64,000 nucleotides of DNA from assembly GCA_016868315.1 (NCBI GenBank), contig VGHE01000001.1, forward strand, positions 490,897 through 554,896, written 5' to 3'. Under the pieces are notes generated by a model. The model was not told the origin of the DNA, made no database searches, and saw nothing but the letters and a program-made list of their open reading frames with translations. Each line of letters starts with the position of its first letter. Within the stretch, counting starts at the first letter, position 1. A program made the position numbers and the translations under genes. Origin of the DNA: Betaproteobacteria bacterium (GTDB lineage Bacteria > Bdellovibrionota_B > Oligoflexia > Silvanigrellales > Silvanigrellaceae). This document shows positions 39,001 through 45,830 of this stretch, piece after piece.

Positions 39001-39688
39001 CTGCAATACCTCCTGTGGCTGCACGCGGAGTGTTGGGGTCACAGCGCAGCACATATCCGCGCTTGTTGAGGTAGTTGACTAGATCCTTGAACGGCACACC
39101 TGCACCCACCGTGACCTCAAAGTTGCCATTGCAGCGACGGCTGGGGCGGATTTCGGAAATGTGATCGATGCCGCGCAAGCTAACGGTAACTGCGGGAGCC
39201 ATGGGTGTGACTCCCATGTTGTAGCCACCGCCTTCTCCGTAAGGAATCATCGGAATTTTGTGAGTGTAGAAGAGTTTGACGAGCTTCTGCAACGCATTCG
39301 AAGAATACACATGGATGACCGCTTCTGTGACAAGCGCGCGGTGCTCCATGCTGTCAGCGGAAAATGCTTCGCGGTCGAGCCAAAGGGCTGAGAAGTTTCC
39401 GGCACCAACAATAGCCTCGATGCGCGACCTCAGTTCCGACAGTTTCTTGCGCAGCATGAAGGTCTTCGAAATTCGGGTGACAATAAACTTGATGATGTCG
39501 GGCGAGACGTTGCGCTGCAACTGCGGAAGCACGTGTGTGTAGAAGTCTGTTTCGGTGAGCAGGTTTGGGATGAACGTGTGCGAACCGGAGGTGTCGCCCC
39601 CCGTTTTGGCGAAGAGCTTTTGCGACACATCAGCAGGGAGCGGCGGCATTAAGCCGGCAACGTCGAGCCACTGGTCTAGTCCGTCCAT
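36080..39688 (-). CDS. FAD-linked oxidase fused to 4Fe-4S and CCG domains (D-lactate/2-hydroxyacid dehydrogenase-like)
   Basis: About 1202 residues. The first third carries a PCMH-type FAD-binding domain (IPYGEGGGYNMG, CDPNTPRAATGGIAATGSNGG) and ends with the FAD-oxidase C-terminal signature FTGEHGVAGKAAFLW. Two 4Fe-4S motifs follow, CTRCNSCKVCP and CFYCRRCDKACP. Two CCG-type domains close the protein (MCCGFPFEAEG and NCCGLSGTARL). The fusion resembles single-chain D-lactate or glycolate dehydrogenases that feed electrons to quinone, but here both modules and an extra N-terminal region are unusually large. The first Fe-S motif has one residue fewer than usual before the last Cys. ATG at 39688 preferred. 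Confidence 0.8.
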   Translation of the reverse strand: MDGLDQWLDVAGLMPPLPADVSQKLFAKTGGDTSGSHTFIPNLLTETDFYTHVLPQLQRNVSPDIIKFIVTRISKTFMLRKKLSELRSRIEAIVGAGNFSALWLDREAFSADSMEHRALVTEAVIHVYSSNALQKLVKLFYTHKIPMIPYGEGGGYNMGVTPMAPAVTVSLRGIDHISEIRPSRRCNGNFEVTVGAGVPFKDLVNYLNKRGYVLRCDPNTPRAATGGIAATGSNGGRKAYEVIIHGRAVTSRGTAVCFAPNEREAKDIENEPFLMARKFFSVHDTTQFDREFKGLAKRELKAVCEPSPEQVNVPLQGMKAHANMLAQQALRAEQPENYLQTDTMADAPKLPLSAFVGAEGTTGFIYEVTFEIEKPRQYLMGARWHFKSVEAATRVTRAIKSLPQRDHPEYFEIITGHSIRRFLLQDFPHVFSPQDEAVIILSVEEQDATTCRTRLQRCEATAYIALADAGLTPSEEMRHVEKTEVLDVKRGLHEFELMKRPREELPKKLRTKCKTDMEIRSEYLPEVLKIVERSKPARLADRKQDVLFGHLTPRHTAIIHWNIGGFDLYDEEQATLAWDYLEKVIDEAQNLAPKNDPHGSARFTGEHGVAGKAAFLWINHIPKDDFERMCRIKDILDPDDLFNPETLFLRTSLSRSLRARLLNISSRQIQESLKSGNKLADETMLESEKLAISEGQKCTRCNSCKVCPVIDAEHQLEKKGQRKSKQPVLPSKRNVLMFMERIAVLRASARSTHNSAQFDKIMGATQQMLSESASLLKKCFYCRRCDKACPVEIDVHPLMRAYHTMGKLPSMGSKLWGFLYERLMGDDFFKPLTYKLLAFFIQLGLPLLNVIRKMKTVPDWLKTYTVPPTLSVSHYEPAAHGHKLRSADNFVLVKPDLGNAVAAHDTLAPHTIYIRYRGCMDTFGLPQATTAVDTYFKSVLRVRLVDLEKKMCCGFPFEAEGLHERAKQAHMASLVEIAKCIHRLVEEWRAGAPHGQPKFVLFSNCPTCCEAIREFKALLKQPEKLEYLKAKASLPSSFDLSLLDYQVQDTAEIAMELMKKLSSEKIPQPQLPQPSEKIQRTVGLKVPCHNTKQATAAQLELLKMYYSGVEAYDNCCGLSGTARLKNPRIGTQIAENLFDQIRSAPASVVLSGCPSCRDGVKIQQGILLARKERVAEFEVSGIFQQIVADLRLSESSKNTPAG

Positions 39689-39736
39689 TTTAACCCTTTC
39701 TTGCACACGTGATGTGTGCTTCCTCTCCGATTTCGT

Positions 39737-41020
39737 TCAAAAGTCTTGGGTTTGCAAGCGTGTCTCATCGAAGTGAAGCAGCCCCCCAAGAATTTTCTTC
39801 CGAACCGTCTGGAGTTGGTTTGATTTGTACTGTTCGTGAGAGGCCGGTCCGAACTGGGCGACCTCGTGGCTTCTGCGATCAAAAATCTGAATTTCCAAGG
39901 GAAAGAAACGCGCGTTCTCTTCTGGAATCAGCCCCATGAGAAGCGGGTCGTCTTCTGGCTCAAGCCCGCGCGCGTGGCGCAATTGCCCCGCAAGTGAACT
40001 GAGCACCAAAAATGCAGGGTTGGGGGTGCGCACCAGGTGTCTTACAGTCAATTGTATTGATTTGTACTTTGCACTCGAATGAATGTTCTGGCGGCCTTTG
40101 CCCTTGGGTTCGTCGAAAGACATGCTCCAGTCGACTCGGTTGCACATCTGCATGAATTCCTCGGGACTCACAGTACCCGTTTGCAGCAAATCATATGCGA
40201 GAGACAATTGTCGGTGCGCACTGCTCAGATTTAGCAGCGCGTTGCGGGTGCGTAAATTCAAAACCTGGTGGGGAATGATGATGTCGGTTTCCATCAAAAT
40301 ACGCAGGAGCTTGGCGATGTCGTGCGCCTCGGAAACCACGAAGCGAACTCCCAGGTAATCGAAGACCTCTTCAGCCATAGCCTCAGGTTTGTGCAGGAGT
40401 TTGAGCAGAACGCTGTGTCTGGTTTTGGCTTCTTTCCACTCCAGGTTGACGAGCTGGACTTCCAAATTTTGCGATTGAGCCTTCCAACCCTGATCTGTGC
40501 GTTGCGAGATGATTGAGCGGATTCGTCCAAAAATTTGTTCTCGGGCCGCATCGAGCTCTCTGAGCTTGCCGTTGAACTCGAGGTGCGAGATGGCGTTCAT
40601 CACTTTGAGCAGCGCACATGACCATAACCGCAAATATCTGCGCCTTGGAACGCGCTGGCTTGCAAACACAAGCAGCCGCCTTGGATCCTCGAGGTGAAGG
40701 AGCTCGTTGGGAACTGGGAAACGCTCACGCTCGTCGGTGGAGAGCAAAGTGTGTCGTATAAAAAACAAGGCCTCACCAAAAAATTGCTCTATCTGTTTAC
40801 GGTGTTCAAACTTGCTCAGGTCAAACCCGCAGTGCCGCAGAAATTCAGCTGCTCGCTCGCGGTGAGGAATATTCATGTTGCGATGAGCGAGAATGTTTTG
40901 TTGTCCCAGCACAACAGAAAGCTCTTGCCAGGGCATAGCCCAGATGTTCTCCGCGGAACGCTTCATGCTTAAGTGCTCAGCAGATGTGTCTGCCTGAGAG
41001 GGAGTGTCAACGTATTCCAA
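39737..41020 (-). CDS. Uncharacterised protein with RelA/SpoT-like nucleotidyltransferase motifs (TIGR04552-like)
   Basis: 427 residues from a TTG at 41020 with GAGGG five bases upstream (ATG at 40966 would give 409). The middle and C-terminal parts contain, in order, DYLGVRFVVSEAHDIAKLLRIL, SSAKYKSIQLTVRHLV and FPLEIQIFDRRSHEV..SHEQYKSNQ. The order and content match the conserved DxxGxR, GYxSxHLxV and EIQIRT..H..YK blocks of (p)ppGpp synthetases. From memory the protein belongs to the conserved hypothetical group TIGR04552 found in deltaproteobacteria-like genomes. No HD, TGS or ACT domain is present. Activity is inference. It diverges from the gene at 41108. Confidence 0.6.
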   Translation of the reverse strand: MEYVDTPSQADTSAEHLSMKRSAENIWAMPWQELSVVLGQQNILAHRNMNIPHRERAAEFLRHCGFDLSKFEHRKQIEQFFGEALFFIRHTLLSTDERERFPVPNELLHLEDPRRLLVFASQRVPRRRYLRLWSCALLKVMNAISHLEFNGKLRELDAAREQIFGRIRSIISQRTDQGWKAQSQNLEVQLVNLEWKEAKTRHSVLLKLLHKPEAMAEEVFDYLGVRFVVSEAHDIAKLLRILMETDIIIPHQVLNLRTRNALLNLSSAHRQLSLAYDLLQTGTVSPEEFMQMCNRVDWSMSFDEPKGKGRQNIHSSAKYKSIQLTVRHLVRTPNPAFLVLSSLAGQLRHARGLEPEDDPLLMGLIPEENARFFPLEIQIFDRRSHEVAQFGPASHEQYKSNQLQTVRKKILGGLLHFDETRLQTQDF

Positions 41021-41030
41021 GGTGCCCTCG

Positions 41031-41061
41031 TTTATTCTTCGAGCAATCGTGACAATATAAT
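41031..41061 (+). promoter_or_regulatory. Possible promoter for the gene at 41108
   Basis: A perfect TATAAT lies at 41056-41061, 46 bases before the ATG. The -35 side is poor (TTATTC at 41032-41037 with an 18-base spacer). Placement in the divergent intergenic gap supports it. Confidence 0.4.
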
Positions 41062-41107
41062 ACCGACTCTTTCCGCGGAGTCACCTTATGTCTTGGGAGG
41101 CAGGCAT

Positions 41108-41710
41108 ATGAACTGTGACAAATGCACTGTTAGTTACTCGAAGCAAAAGTTGTGCGGGTGGCGCATTGGTCTTGGCGCACTGGCAGTCGCACCTGCGGCT
41201 CTGTGTCTTACGCCTCTGGCATGGGCAGCCGCATCTGGTTCTGTGCCGGCCGGCAATAAACCGACGCCCGACCCTTCACCCTACGAGCGCAAGGTCTCAC
41301 TACCACCGCTTGTGTTGCTCGCACCCGACCAAACGAAAGGGCAGAGTTTTGAACCCCAGAAGTATCGCCTCTCGTTCGTCTGTTTGTTGGGAACCTGGAA
41401 CAAGCAAAGCGATCAGGTGCATCTCTATTTTGAAAAGAACCATGAATTTTTTGTTGAACGCAAAATCGCGGCAGTTGCTGCATTTTCGCACGACACAGCA
41501 GAGAACCTCAAACTTTGGGCGGAACAACGCAAGCCACGTTACCTTTTTGGTCTTGCACCAACAGAGTTCGTCGATCAGCTGAAGAATCCGAAAGTTCCGA
41601 CCTGTTGGCTGCTCTCGCGAGAAGGTCAGTTGTTACGTAAGTTCGAGCTTCCAAGTGAGAAGGATTTGGGTTCTGTTTACGATAAGTTGAAACGATGGAC
41701 TGATTTTTGA
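41108..41710 (+). CDS. Exported protein with degenerate thioredoxin-like fold
   Basis: 200 residues. The N-terminus has an unusual cysteine-containing head (MNCDKCT) and then a signal or anchor segment (GLGALAVAPAALCLTPLAWAAA). The mature part has the strand-helix pattern of AhpC/TlpA-like proteins: YRLSFVCLLGTWNKQSDQVHLYF in place of the usual FWxxWCxxC, and PTCWLLSREGQLLRKF where the cis-proline strand belongs. The redox CxxC is absent, so a structural or binding role is more likely than disulfide chemistry. ATG at 41108 follows GGGAGG. It precedes the motor cluster by 83 bases. Fold assignment is inference. Confidence 0.55.
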   Translation: MNCDKCTVSYSKQKLCGWRIGLGALAVAPAALCLTPLAWAAASGSVPAGNKPTPDPSPYERKVSLPPLVLLAPDQTKGQSFEPQKYRLSFVCLLGTWNKQSDQVHLYFEKNHEFFVERKIAAVAAFSHDTAENLKLWAEQRKPRYLFGLAPTEFVDQLKNPKVPTCWLLSREGQLLRKFELPSEKDLGSVYDKLKRWTDF

Positions 41711-41727
41711 CGGCCAATTAAGTAACA

Positions 41728-41757
41728 TTGACTCGCCGCGTCCAAGCTCCCTAAAAT
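41728..41757 (+). promoter_or_regulatory. Sigma-70-type promoter for the motor cluster
   Basis: TTGACT at 41728-41733 and TAAAAT at 41752-41757 with an 18-base spacer, 36 bases ahead of the TolQ-like start. Both hexamers match consensus at five of six positions. No other good promoter is seen before the long co-directional run. Confidence 0.65.
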
Positions 41758-41793
41758 TCTAAACGAAATCATCCATGAGCGTGGGGGCTTCAA

Positions 41794-42453
41794 ATGGAGT
41801 TAATTCAAAGGGCGTTTTTGTACGGTGGCTGGATCATGTACGTGATCCTCTTTTTCTTCATCTGTGTAGTTGCACTGGCTCTGTGGAGAGGATGGCTTCT
41901 TTATTATGTCTTCGACACACAGAATGCTCGTGGCATGTGGTCAGAGATCTACAAACAAGTTGCCAACAATCAAATTGAGAGTGCAATCCGCTTGTGTGAA
42001 CGTCAGCCTGCAAAGCAGATTCTTCCCCGTGTGTGGAAGAAAGGTTTGCAGAGCGCGAGTCGCACGGCCGAAGAAACTCAGAATGCAATTGAATCTGCAA
42101 CCCTTGAGCGTCTTCCTCTCGTTAATCGCTACCTGAACTACTTCGGTACACTTGCTAACATCACTACACTTCTCGGTTTGTTGGGTACTATTGCTGGTCT
42201 CATCATTTCCTTCAGTGCGGTGGCAACTCTTACGGGTGCTGCAAAGCAAACGAAGCTCGCCGAGGGTATCTCGCACGCGCTGTATGCAACCGGTTTCGGC
42301 TTGGGTACTGCTCTTGTGGCCATGGTTGTTCACGGTTTGTTGACCTTCAAAGCAAATCAGACCACCGAGACAACAGATGAGTTCGCAGCCAAGCTAATCG
42401 AGTTACTGCAGATGCGTCGCGCGAACCTGACTTCCAAGTCCTCTCCTGAATAA
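41794..42453 (+). CDS. TolQ/ExbB/MotA-family proton-channel protein (AglR-like)
   Basis: 219 residues with three membrane segments: an N-terminal one (WIMYVILFFFICVVALALW) and a C-terminal pair built around TTLLGLLGTIAGLIISF and GLGTALVAMVVHGLL. The LLGTIAGLI..F block is the family signature. It would form the inner-membrane channel with the two following TolR-like proteins and convert proton flow into work. The order TolQ-TolR-TolR followed by TPR and FHA/TonB proteins matches AglR-AglQ-AglS plus Glt components of Myxococcus gliding. It is the first gene of the cluster. Confidence 0.88.
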   Translation: MELIQRAFLYGGWIMYVILFFFICVVALALWRGWLLYYVFDTQNARGMWSEIYKQVANNQIESAIRLCERQPAKQILPRVWKKGLQSASRTAEETQNAIESATLERLPLVNRYLNYFGTLANITTLLGLLGTIAGLIISFSAVATLTGAAKQTKLAEGISHALYATGFGLGTALVAMVVHGLLTFKANQTTETTDEFAAKLIELLQMRRANLTSKSSPE

Positions 42454-42476
42454 CGAAGTTACCGCGAGGAAAAGAA

Positions 42477-43037
42477 ATGAGCGGATTCAAGCTCAAGAAA
42501 AGAAAGCAGGTGCAGACGGCGTTCCAGATCAACGTGACGCCGATGCTCGACTTGTTCTCTGTGCTCATTATCTTCCTGCTTGCAACTTCTGTTTTTTCGG
42601 CAACGGGCGAGACACTAATCGAAGTCCCCTTCTTGTCGAGTCAGCCGCCTCCAAAGCAGGAGGAGATTGAAAAGAATCCCGAGAAGACCGTCAGCATCAC
42701 TATCGACAGCAAGACTGTGAAATATCAGCAAGCAACGACGGCAAGCTCGGTCATTCAAGAAGAGATTGAAGTTCCGCTCACCGAAGAGGGGCTCGATAAG
42801 ATTCAGCAGAAGATTTACGACATTCGTAAGGTGACTCCGAAATTCGACAAAGTCACTGTCTTCACTCAAGCGGAAGTTTCGTACGAAAAATTGATCATGG
42901 TTCTCGATACGGTGCGTGAGTACAGGTCAGGGCGAGCTCCCATTGAATTTCCACCTGACTACAAGATGCCTGCGGGTGTTGACCCAACAAGTCTTGTGAC
43001 AAAGGTCGTATTGGGTAACGTGATTTTCGCAGATTGA
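42477..43037 (+). CDS. TolR/ExbD-family protein (AglQ/AglS-like), first copy
   Basis: 186 residues. A short basic cytoplasmic head, one transmembrane helix with the channel aspartate in NVTPMLDLFSVLIIFLLAT, and a periplasmic domain that could bind peptidoglycan. The conserved Asp (in PMLD) is essential for proton passage in TolR and ExbD. It is 23 bases after the TolQ-like gene and seven bases before a second TolR-like gene; the two are only distantly alike outside the membrane segment, suggesting distinct roles in one complex. Confidence 0.88.
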   Translation: MSGFKLKKRKQVQTAFQINVTPMLDLFSVLIIFLLATSVFSATGETLIEVPFLSSQPPPKQEEIEKNPEKTVSITIDSKTVKYQQATTASSVIQEEIEVPLTEEGLDKIQQKIYDIRKVTPKFDKVTVFTQAEVSYEKLIMVLDTVREYRSGRAPIEFPPDYKMPAGVDPTSLVTKVVLGNVIFAD

Positions 43038-43044
43038 GGTAAGC

Positions 43045-43560
43045 ATGGCCGGTGTAGATGTAGGTGGCGACTCCTTTGAACTGAATCTCTATCCGATGTT
43101 GGATGTGTTCAGTATTCTTATCGTGTTTTTGCTCATGAACTTCTCTGTGAGTGGCGAGAGTGCAGAGGTTTCTGCGAATCTTGAGCTACCCATGTCTTCT
43201 GTAAAAATAAGTCTCGATTCGGCTGCAACTGTGGCAATCACTCGAACGGAAATAGTGATTCAGGGCGGGCTTAAAATTCCACTGACGCCCAATTCTCAAG
43301 ATGTGGTTGAAGTTTACAAAAAAGACGGTCAAGGCGCAATTCGCTCTGCTTATGATTCATTCAAAAAGCTTAAAGCTCAGAATGAAACTCTGAAGAACCG
43401 ACAAAAGAACCTTGCGCTCAGCAATTCAGATATTTCAACACTTGTTATGCAGTCGGATAAATCGATTCCCTACAGAATTATCAAAAGAATATTGGCCTCG
43501 GCGCAACAGGCAGAATTCATTTCCTGGAAGTTTGCAGTTCAGAAGAGGGATGTGAACTAA
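43045..43560 (+). CDS. TolR/ExbD-family protein (AglQ/AglS-like), second copy
   Basis: 171 residues. The membrane helix LNLYPMLDVFSILIVFLLMNF again holds the aspartate of the family. The periplasmic part has a coiled-coil-like stretch (SAYDSFKKLKAQNETLKNRQKN). As in AglRQS motors, two different TolR-like subunits follow one TolQ-like subunit. The stop is immediately followed by the ATG of the next gene. Confidence 0.87.
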   Translation: MAGVDVGGDSFELNLYPMLDVFSILIVFLLMNFSVSGESAEVSANLELPMSSVKISLDSAATVAITRTEIVIQGGLKIPLTPNSQDVVEVYKKDGQGAIRSAYDSFKKLKAQNETLKNRQKNLALSNSDISTLVMQSDKSIPYRIIKRILASAQQAEFISWKFAVQKRDVN

Positions 43561-44241
43561 ATGAAAACAAGCTGCAGAATCATGGCTGCAATTTCTACGT
43601 TGCTGGTGCCGACTCTGGCTGAAGCTCAGAAGGCAAATACGTTCAGTAACTTTGAAATTCGTGTGATTCGGCCGAAGTATTTTCAAAAATCTGTGAGGCT
43701 TGAGGCCGGCGCAAGCCTTGGCGCCGTGATGAACAGCACGTTTACTTATACGTATTTGCCTGGACTCAGGGCGTCGCTCCACCTCACCGAACTTGTAGAA
43801 CTTTTTGGTGAAGGTGCCGCAGGCATCACTATAAATAAATCAGACTGCACGGAACTCGGCGGTAAATTCAACATTGAACCGATCGTTGAAGAAACCGAAA
43901 TGCTTGCTGGTGGAGGAGTTGCTCTGACTCCTATCTATGGAAAGTATCAGCGCGCCAGTGGCGATGTGCTTTACTTCGATTGGTACTTCACGGGTGGTGG
44001 AGGGGTTGCCAACATGAAACGTCGTAAGCAGGGCTGTCGAACGCTGCTTCCGAACGAGCAGGCAGCGCCGCCGAAGCCCTACACGGCAACTCAGTTCAAT
44101 CTGGGTACAGGGCAGCGTTATTTTGTGTCCAAGAATCTCTCTGTAAATTGGGGTTTCAGGCTGTTTTTTATTACCGGATTCGAGGGCTCTGGAATGTCGC
44201 AAAACGCGGTCCTTACGGTCGGAACGGGTTACTTTTTTTGA
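43561..44241 (+). CDS. Small outer-membrane beta-barrel protein (CglE-like)
   Basis: 226 residues with a signal peptide (cleaving near LAEAQ). Alternating strands follow, typical of an eight-strand barrel (SVRLEAGASLGAVMNSTFTYTYLPGLRASLHL; LYFDWYFTGGGGVANM; LSVNWGFRLFFITGF), and it ends in a Bam-type GTGYFF. Myxococcus gliding and related clusters carry similar small barrels next to TPR proteins. Identification with CglE is by size, topology and neighbourhood. It would give the inner-membrane motor an outer-membrane partner. Confidence 0.6.
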   Translation: MKTSCRIMAAISTLLVPTLAEAQKANTFSNFEIRVIRPKYFQKSVRLEAGASLGAVMNSTFTYTYLPGLRASLHLTELVELFGEGAAGITINKSDCTELGGKFNIEPIVEETEMLAGGGVALTPIYGKYQRASGDVLYFDWYFTGGGGVANMKRRKQGCRTLLPNEQAAPPKPYTATQFNLGTGQRYFVSKNLSVNWGFRLFFITGFEGSGMSQNAVLTVGTGYFF

Positions 44242-44258
44242 ATGGGAAGCTCACAGCA

Positions 44259-45830
44259 ATGAGATCAGACATCAGGTCAAAGTTCTCTCTTGTGAAAGGG
44301 CATCTTGTTCCCAAGGCGCTTGGGCTTGTGTTGTGTTGCGCAATCTCTTTCCGGGCAGACGCGGGACCGCTTGATGACGCTAAAAGATTCCGTCGCTCTG
44401 GAGATTACCTGAATGCAGCCCGGATTTTTTATCAGGTTGTTGCGTCCTCGGGCGGCGACACTCGCTCTCAAGCCGAGTTCGGACTTGCGGATGCGCTACG
44501 TGGTGCTGGTTTTCCCTACGGAGCAGCGTTTTTCTACGGCAGATTGGTTCAGCAGGGAGCCAGGAACGATCTGTTCCGCCCCGCCTTGGAAGCCCTTAGC
44601 GACATAAACGCCCGCACACCTCTTGGCCGTGCCAGTATCGCTGGTTTATTCCAAACCAAACTAGATCCATTGTCTATTCCACCCTCGGCGCAGGGTTTCT
44701 ATTTTTACTACAAGGGTCTCGAGGCATTCGATACGAATCCAAGTGTCAGTTCGAACCTCGCGCGTGCGAAGGCCGATTTCGATCGGGTGCCACCAAATAG
44801 CCCGTATTTTGCACTCGCACAGCTCTACTTGGGGATGATTTACTCATTCACAGGGAATGAAGACCTTGCAATTGGCGCATTTAAGCGTGCTCAATCGAGA
44901 GGCCAAAGCGGCAGTTTGAAGCAGCTGGCAGCGATGAACCTGGCGCGTGCATTCTATGAACGCAAAGAGTTTAAATCGTCACTCGAACAATACTCAAAAA
45001 TCCCCCGAGAATCCGATTTGTGGCTCCAGACCCTGCTTGAAGGGGCATGGGCGTTCTTCCTCATCCAAAAACACAACAACACCCTTGGCAACATTCACAC
45101 AATTCATTCGCCGTTCTTCCAAAACAGATTTTACCCCGAGAGTTATATCCTCAGTGCAATTACCTATCTGCGTTTGTGTCGTTATGAGAGCGCAAAGACC
45201 TCTTTAAAACGATTTGGCGATCGGTACCGTGCAAAGTTCTCGGACTTGAACCTATTGCTCAAATCATACAACAAGCAGTACTCAAGTTTTTATGATTTGA
45301 TTGCGAATTACACCAATACGAAGCGCCTCAACCAGTACACAGCAGCCGTTGATATTGTTGACTCGGTGAGCCGAAGCGACGGTTTCAAAGAAGGACAGCA
45401 AGTGGTGCGCGGGTTAGATCGTGAAAAGGCGTTGCTGCGCACCCGAGGGGCTCGTTTTGACGGCCTCGCTGAGGTTCTTAAGAAAGTTTATGAAGACTTG
45501 CGTGTTGCAACTGCTGAACGGACTGGCCAGCAGTCATTCGACCAAGGTGTGCAGCTTTTCCGGCATCTAAAAGATCTCAGTAACCAAGCTCAGCTTATTA
45601 ACCTCGAGTTGCTCGGTGGAATCACAGACAAGCTGCGCAACGAGTATCAGGGCGATGATGCACCCGCGGATAAAACCGAATGGGGTGAAGGCATGCGTCC
45701 ATTGAATCTTGGCCAACAGCTCGAATTCTGGCCGTTCGAAGGCGAGTATTGGGAAGACGAACTTGGAGCCTACGTCTACAATATTGATTCAAAATGCCCC
45801 GGCAGTGGTGGCAAAGGCAGATCAAAATGA
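44259..45830 (+). CDS. Secreted TPR-like repeat protein
   Basis: 523 residues. A signal peptide (GLVLCCAISFRADA) precedes a helical-hairpin region: DAKRFRRSGDYLNAARIFYQVV, AQLYLGMIYSFTGNEDLAIGAFKRAQ, AMNLARAFYERKEFKSSLEQYSKI. These are TPR/SEL1-like repeats that scaffold protein complexes. The C-terminal third is less repetitive. ATG at 44259 is chosen because it puts the signal peptide at the N-terminus and has GGGAAG upstream. Its stop overlaps the next start (ATGA at 45827-45830). Confidence 0.7.
   Translation: MRSDIRSKFSLVKGHLVPKALGLVLCCAISFRADAGPLDDAKRFRRSGDYLNAARIFYQVVASSGGDTRSQAEFGLADALRGAGFPYGAAFFYGRLVQQGARNDLFRPALEALSDINARTPLGRASIAGLFQTKLDPLSIPPSAQGFYFYYKGLEAFDTNPSVSSNLARAKADFDRVPPNSPYFALAQLYLGMIYSFTGNEDLAIGAFKRAQSRGQSGSLKQLAAMNLARAFYERKEFKSSLEQYSKIPRESDLWLQTLLEGAWAFFLIQKHNNTLGNIHTIHSPFFQNRFYPESYILSAITYLRLCRYESAKTSLKRFGDRYRAKFSDLNLLLKSYNKQYSSFYDLIANYTNTKRLNQYTAAVDIVDSVSRSDGFKEGQQVVRGLDREKALLRTRGARFDGLAEVLKKVYEDLRVATAERTGQQSFDQGVQLFRHLKDLSNQAQLINLELLGGITDKLRNEYQGDDAPADKTEWGEGMRPLNLGQQLEFWPFEGEYWEDELGAYVYNIDSKCPGSGGKGRSK

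Noticed and set aside
41794-43560. Tol-Pal system (TolQ, TolR)
   Set aside because: There are two TolR-like genes and no TolA, TolB or Pal; the neighbours are TPR and FHA/TonB-C proteins as in Agl/Glt clusters.
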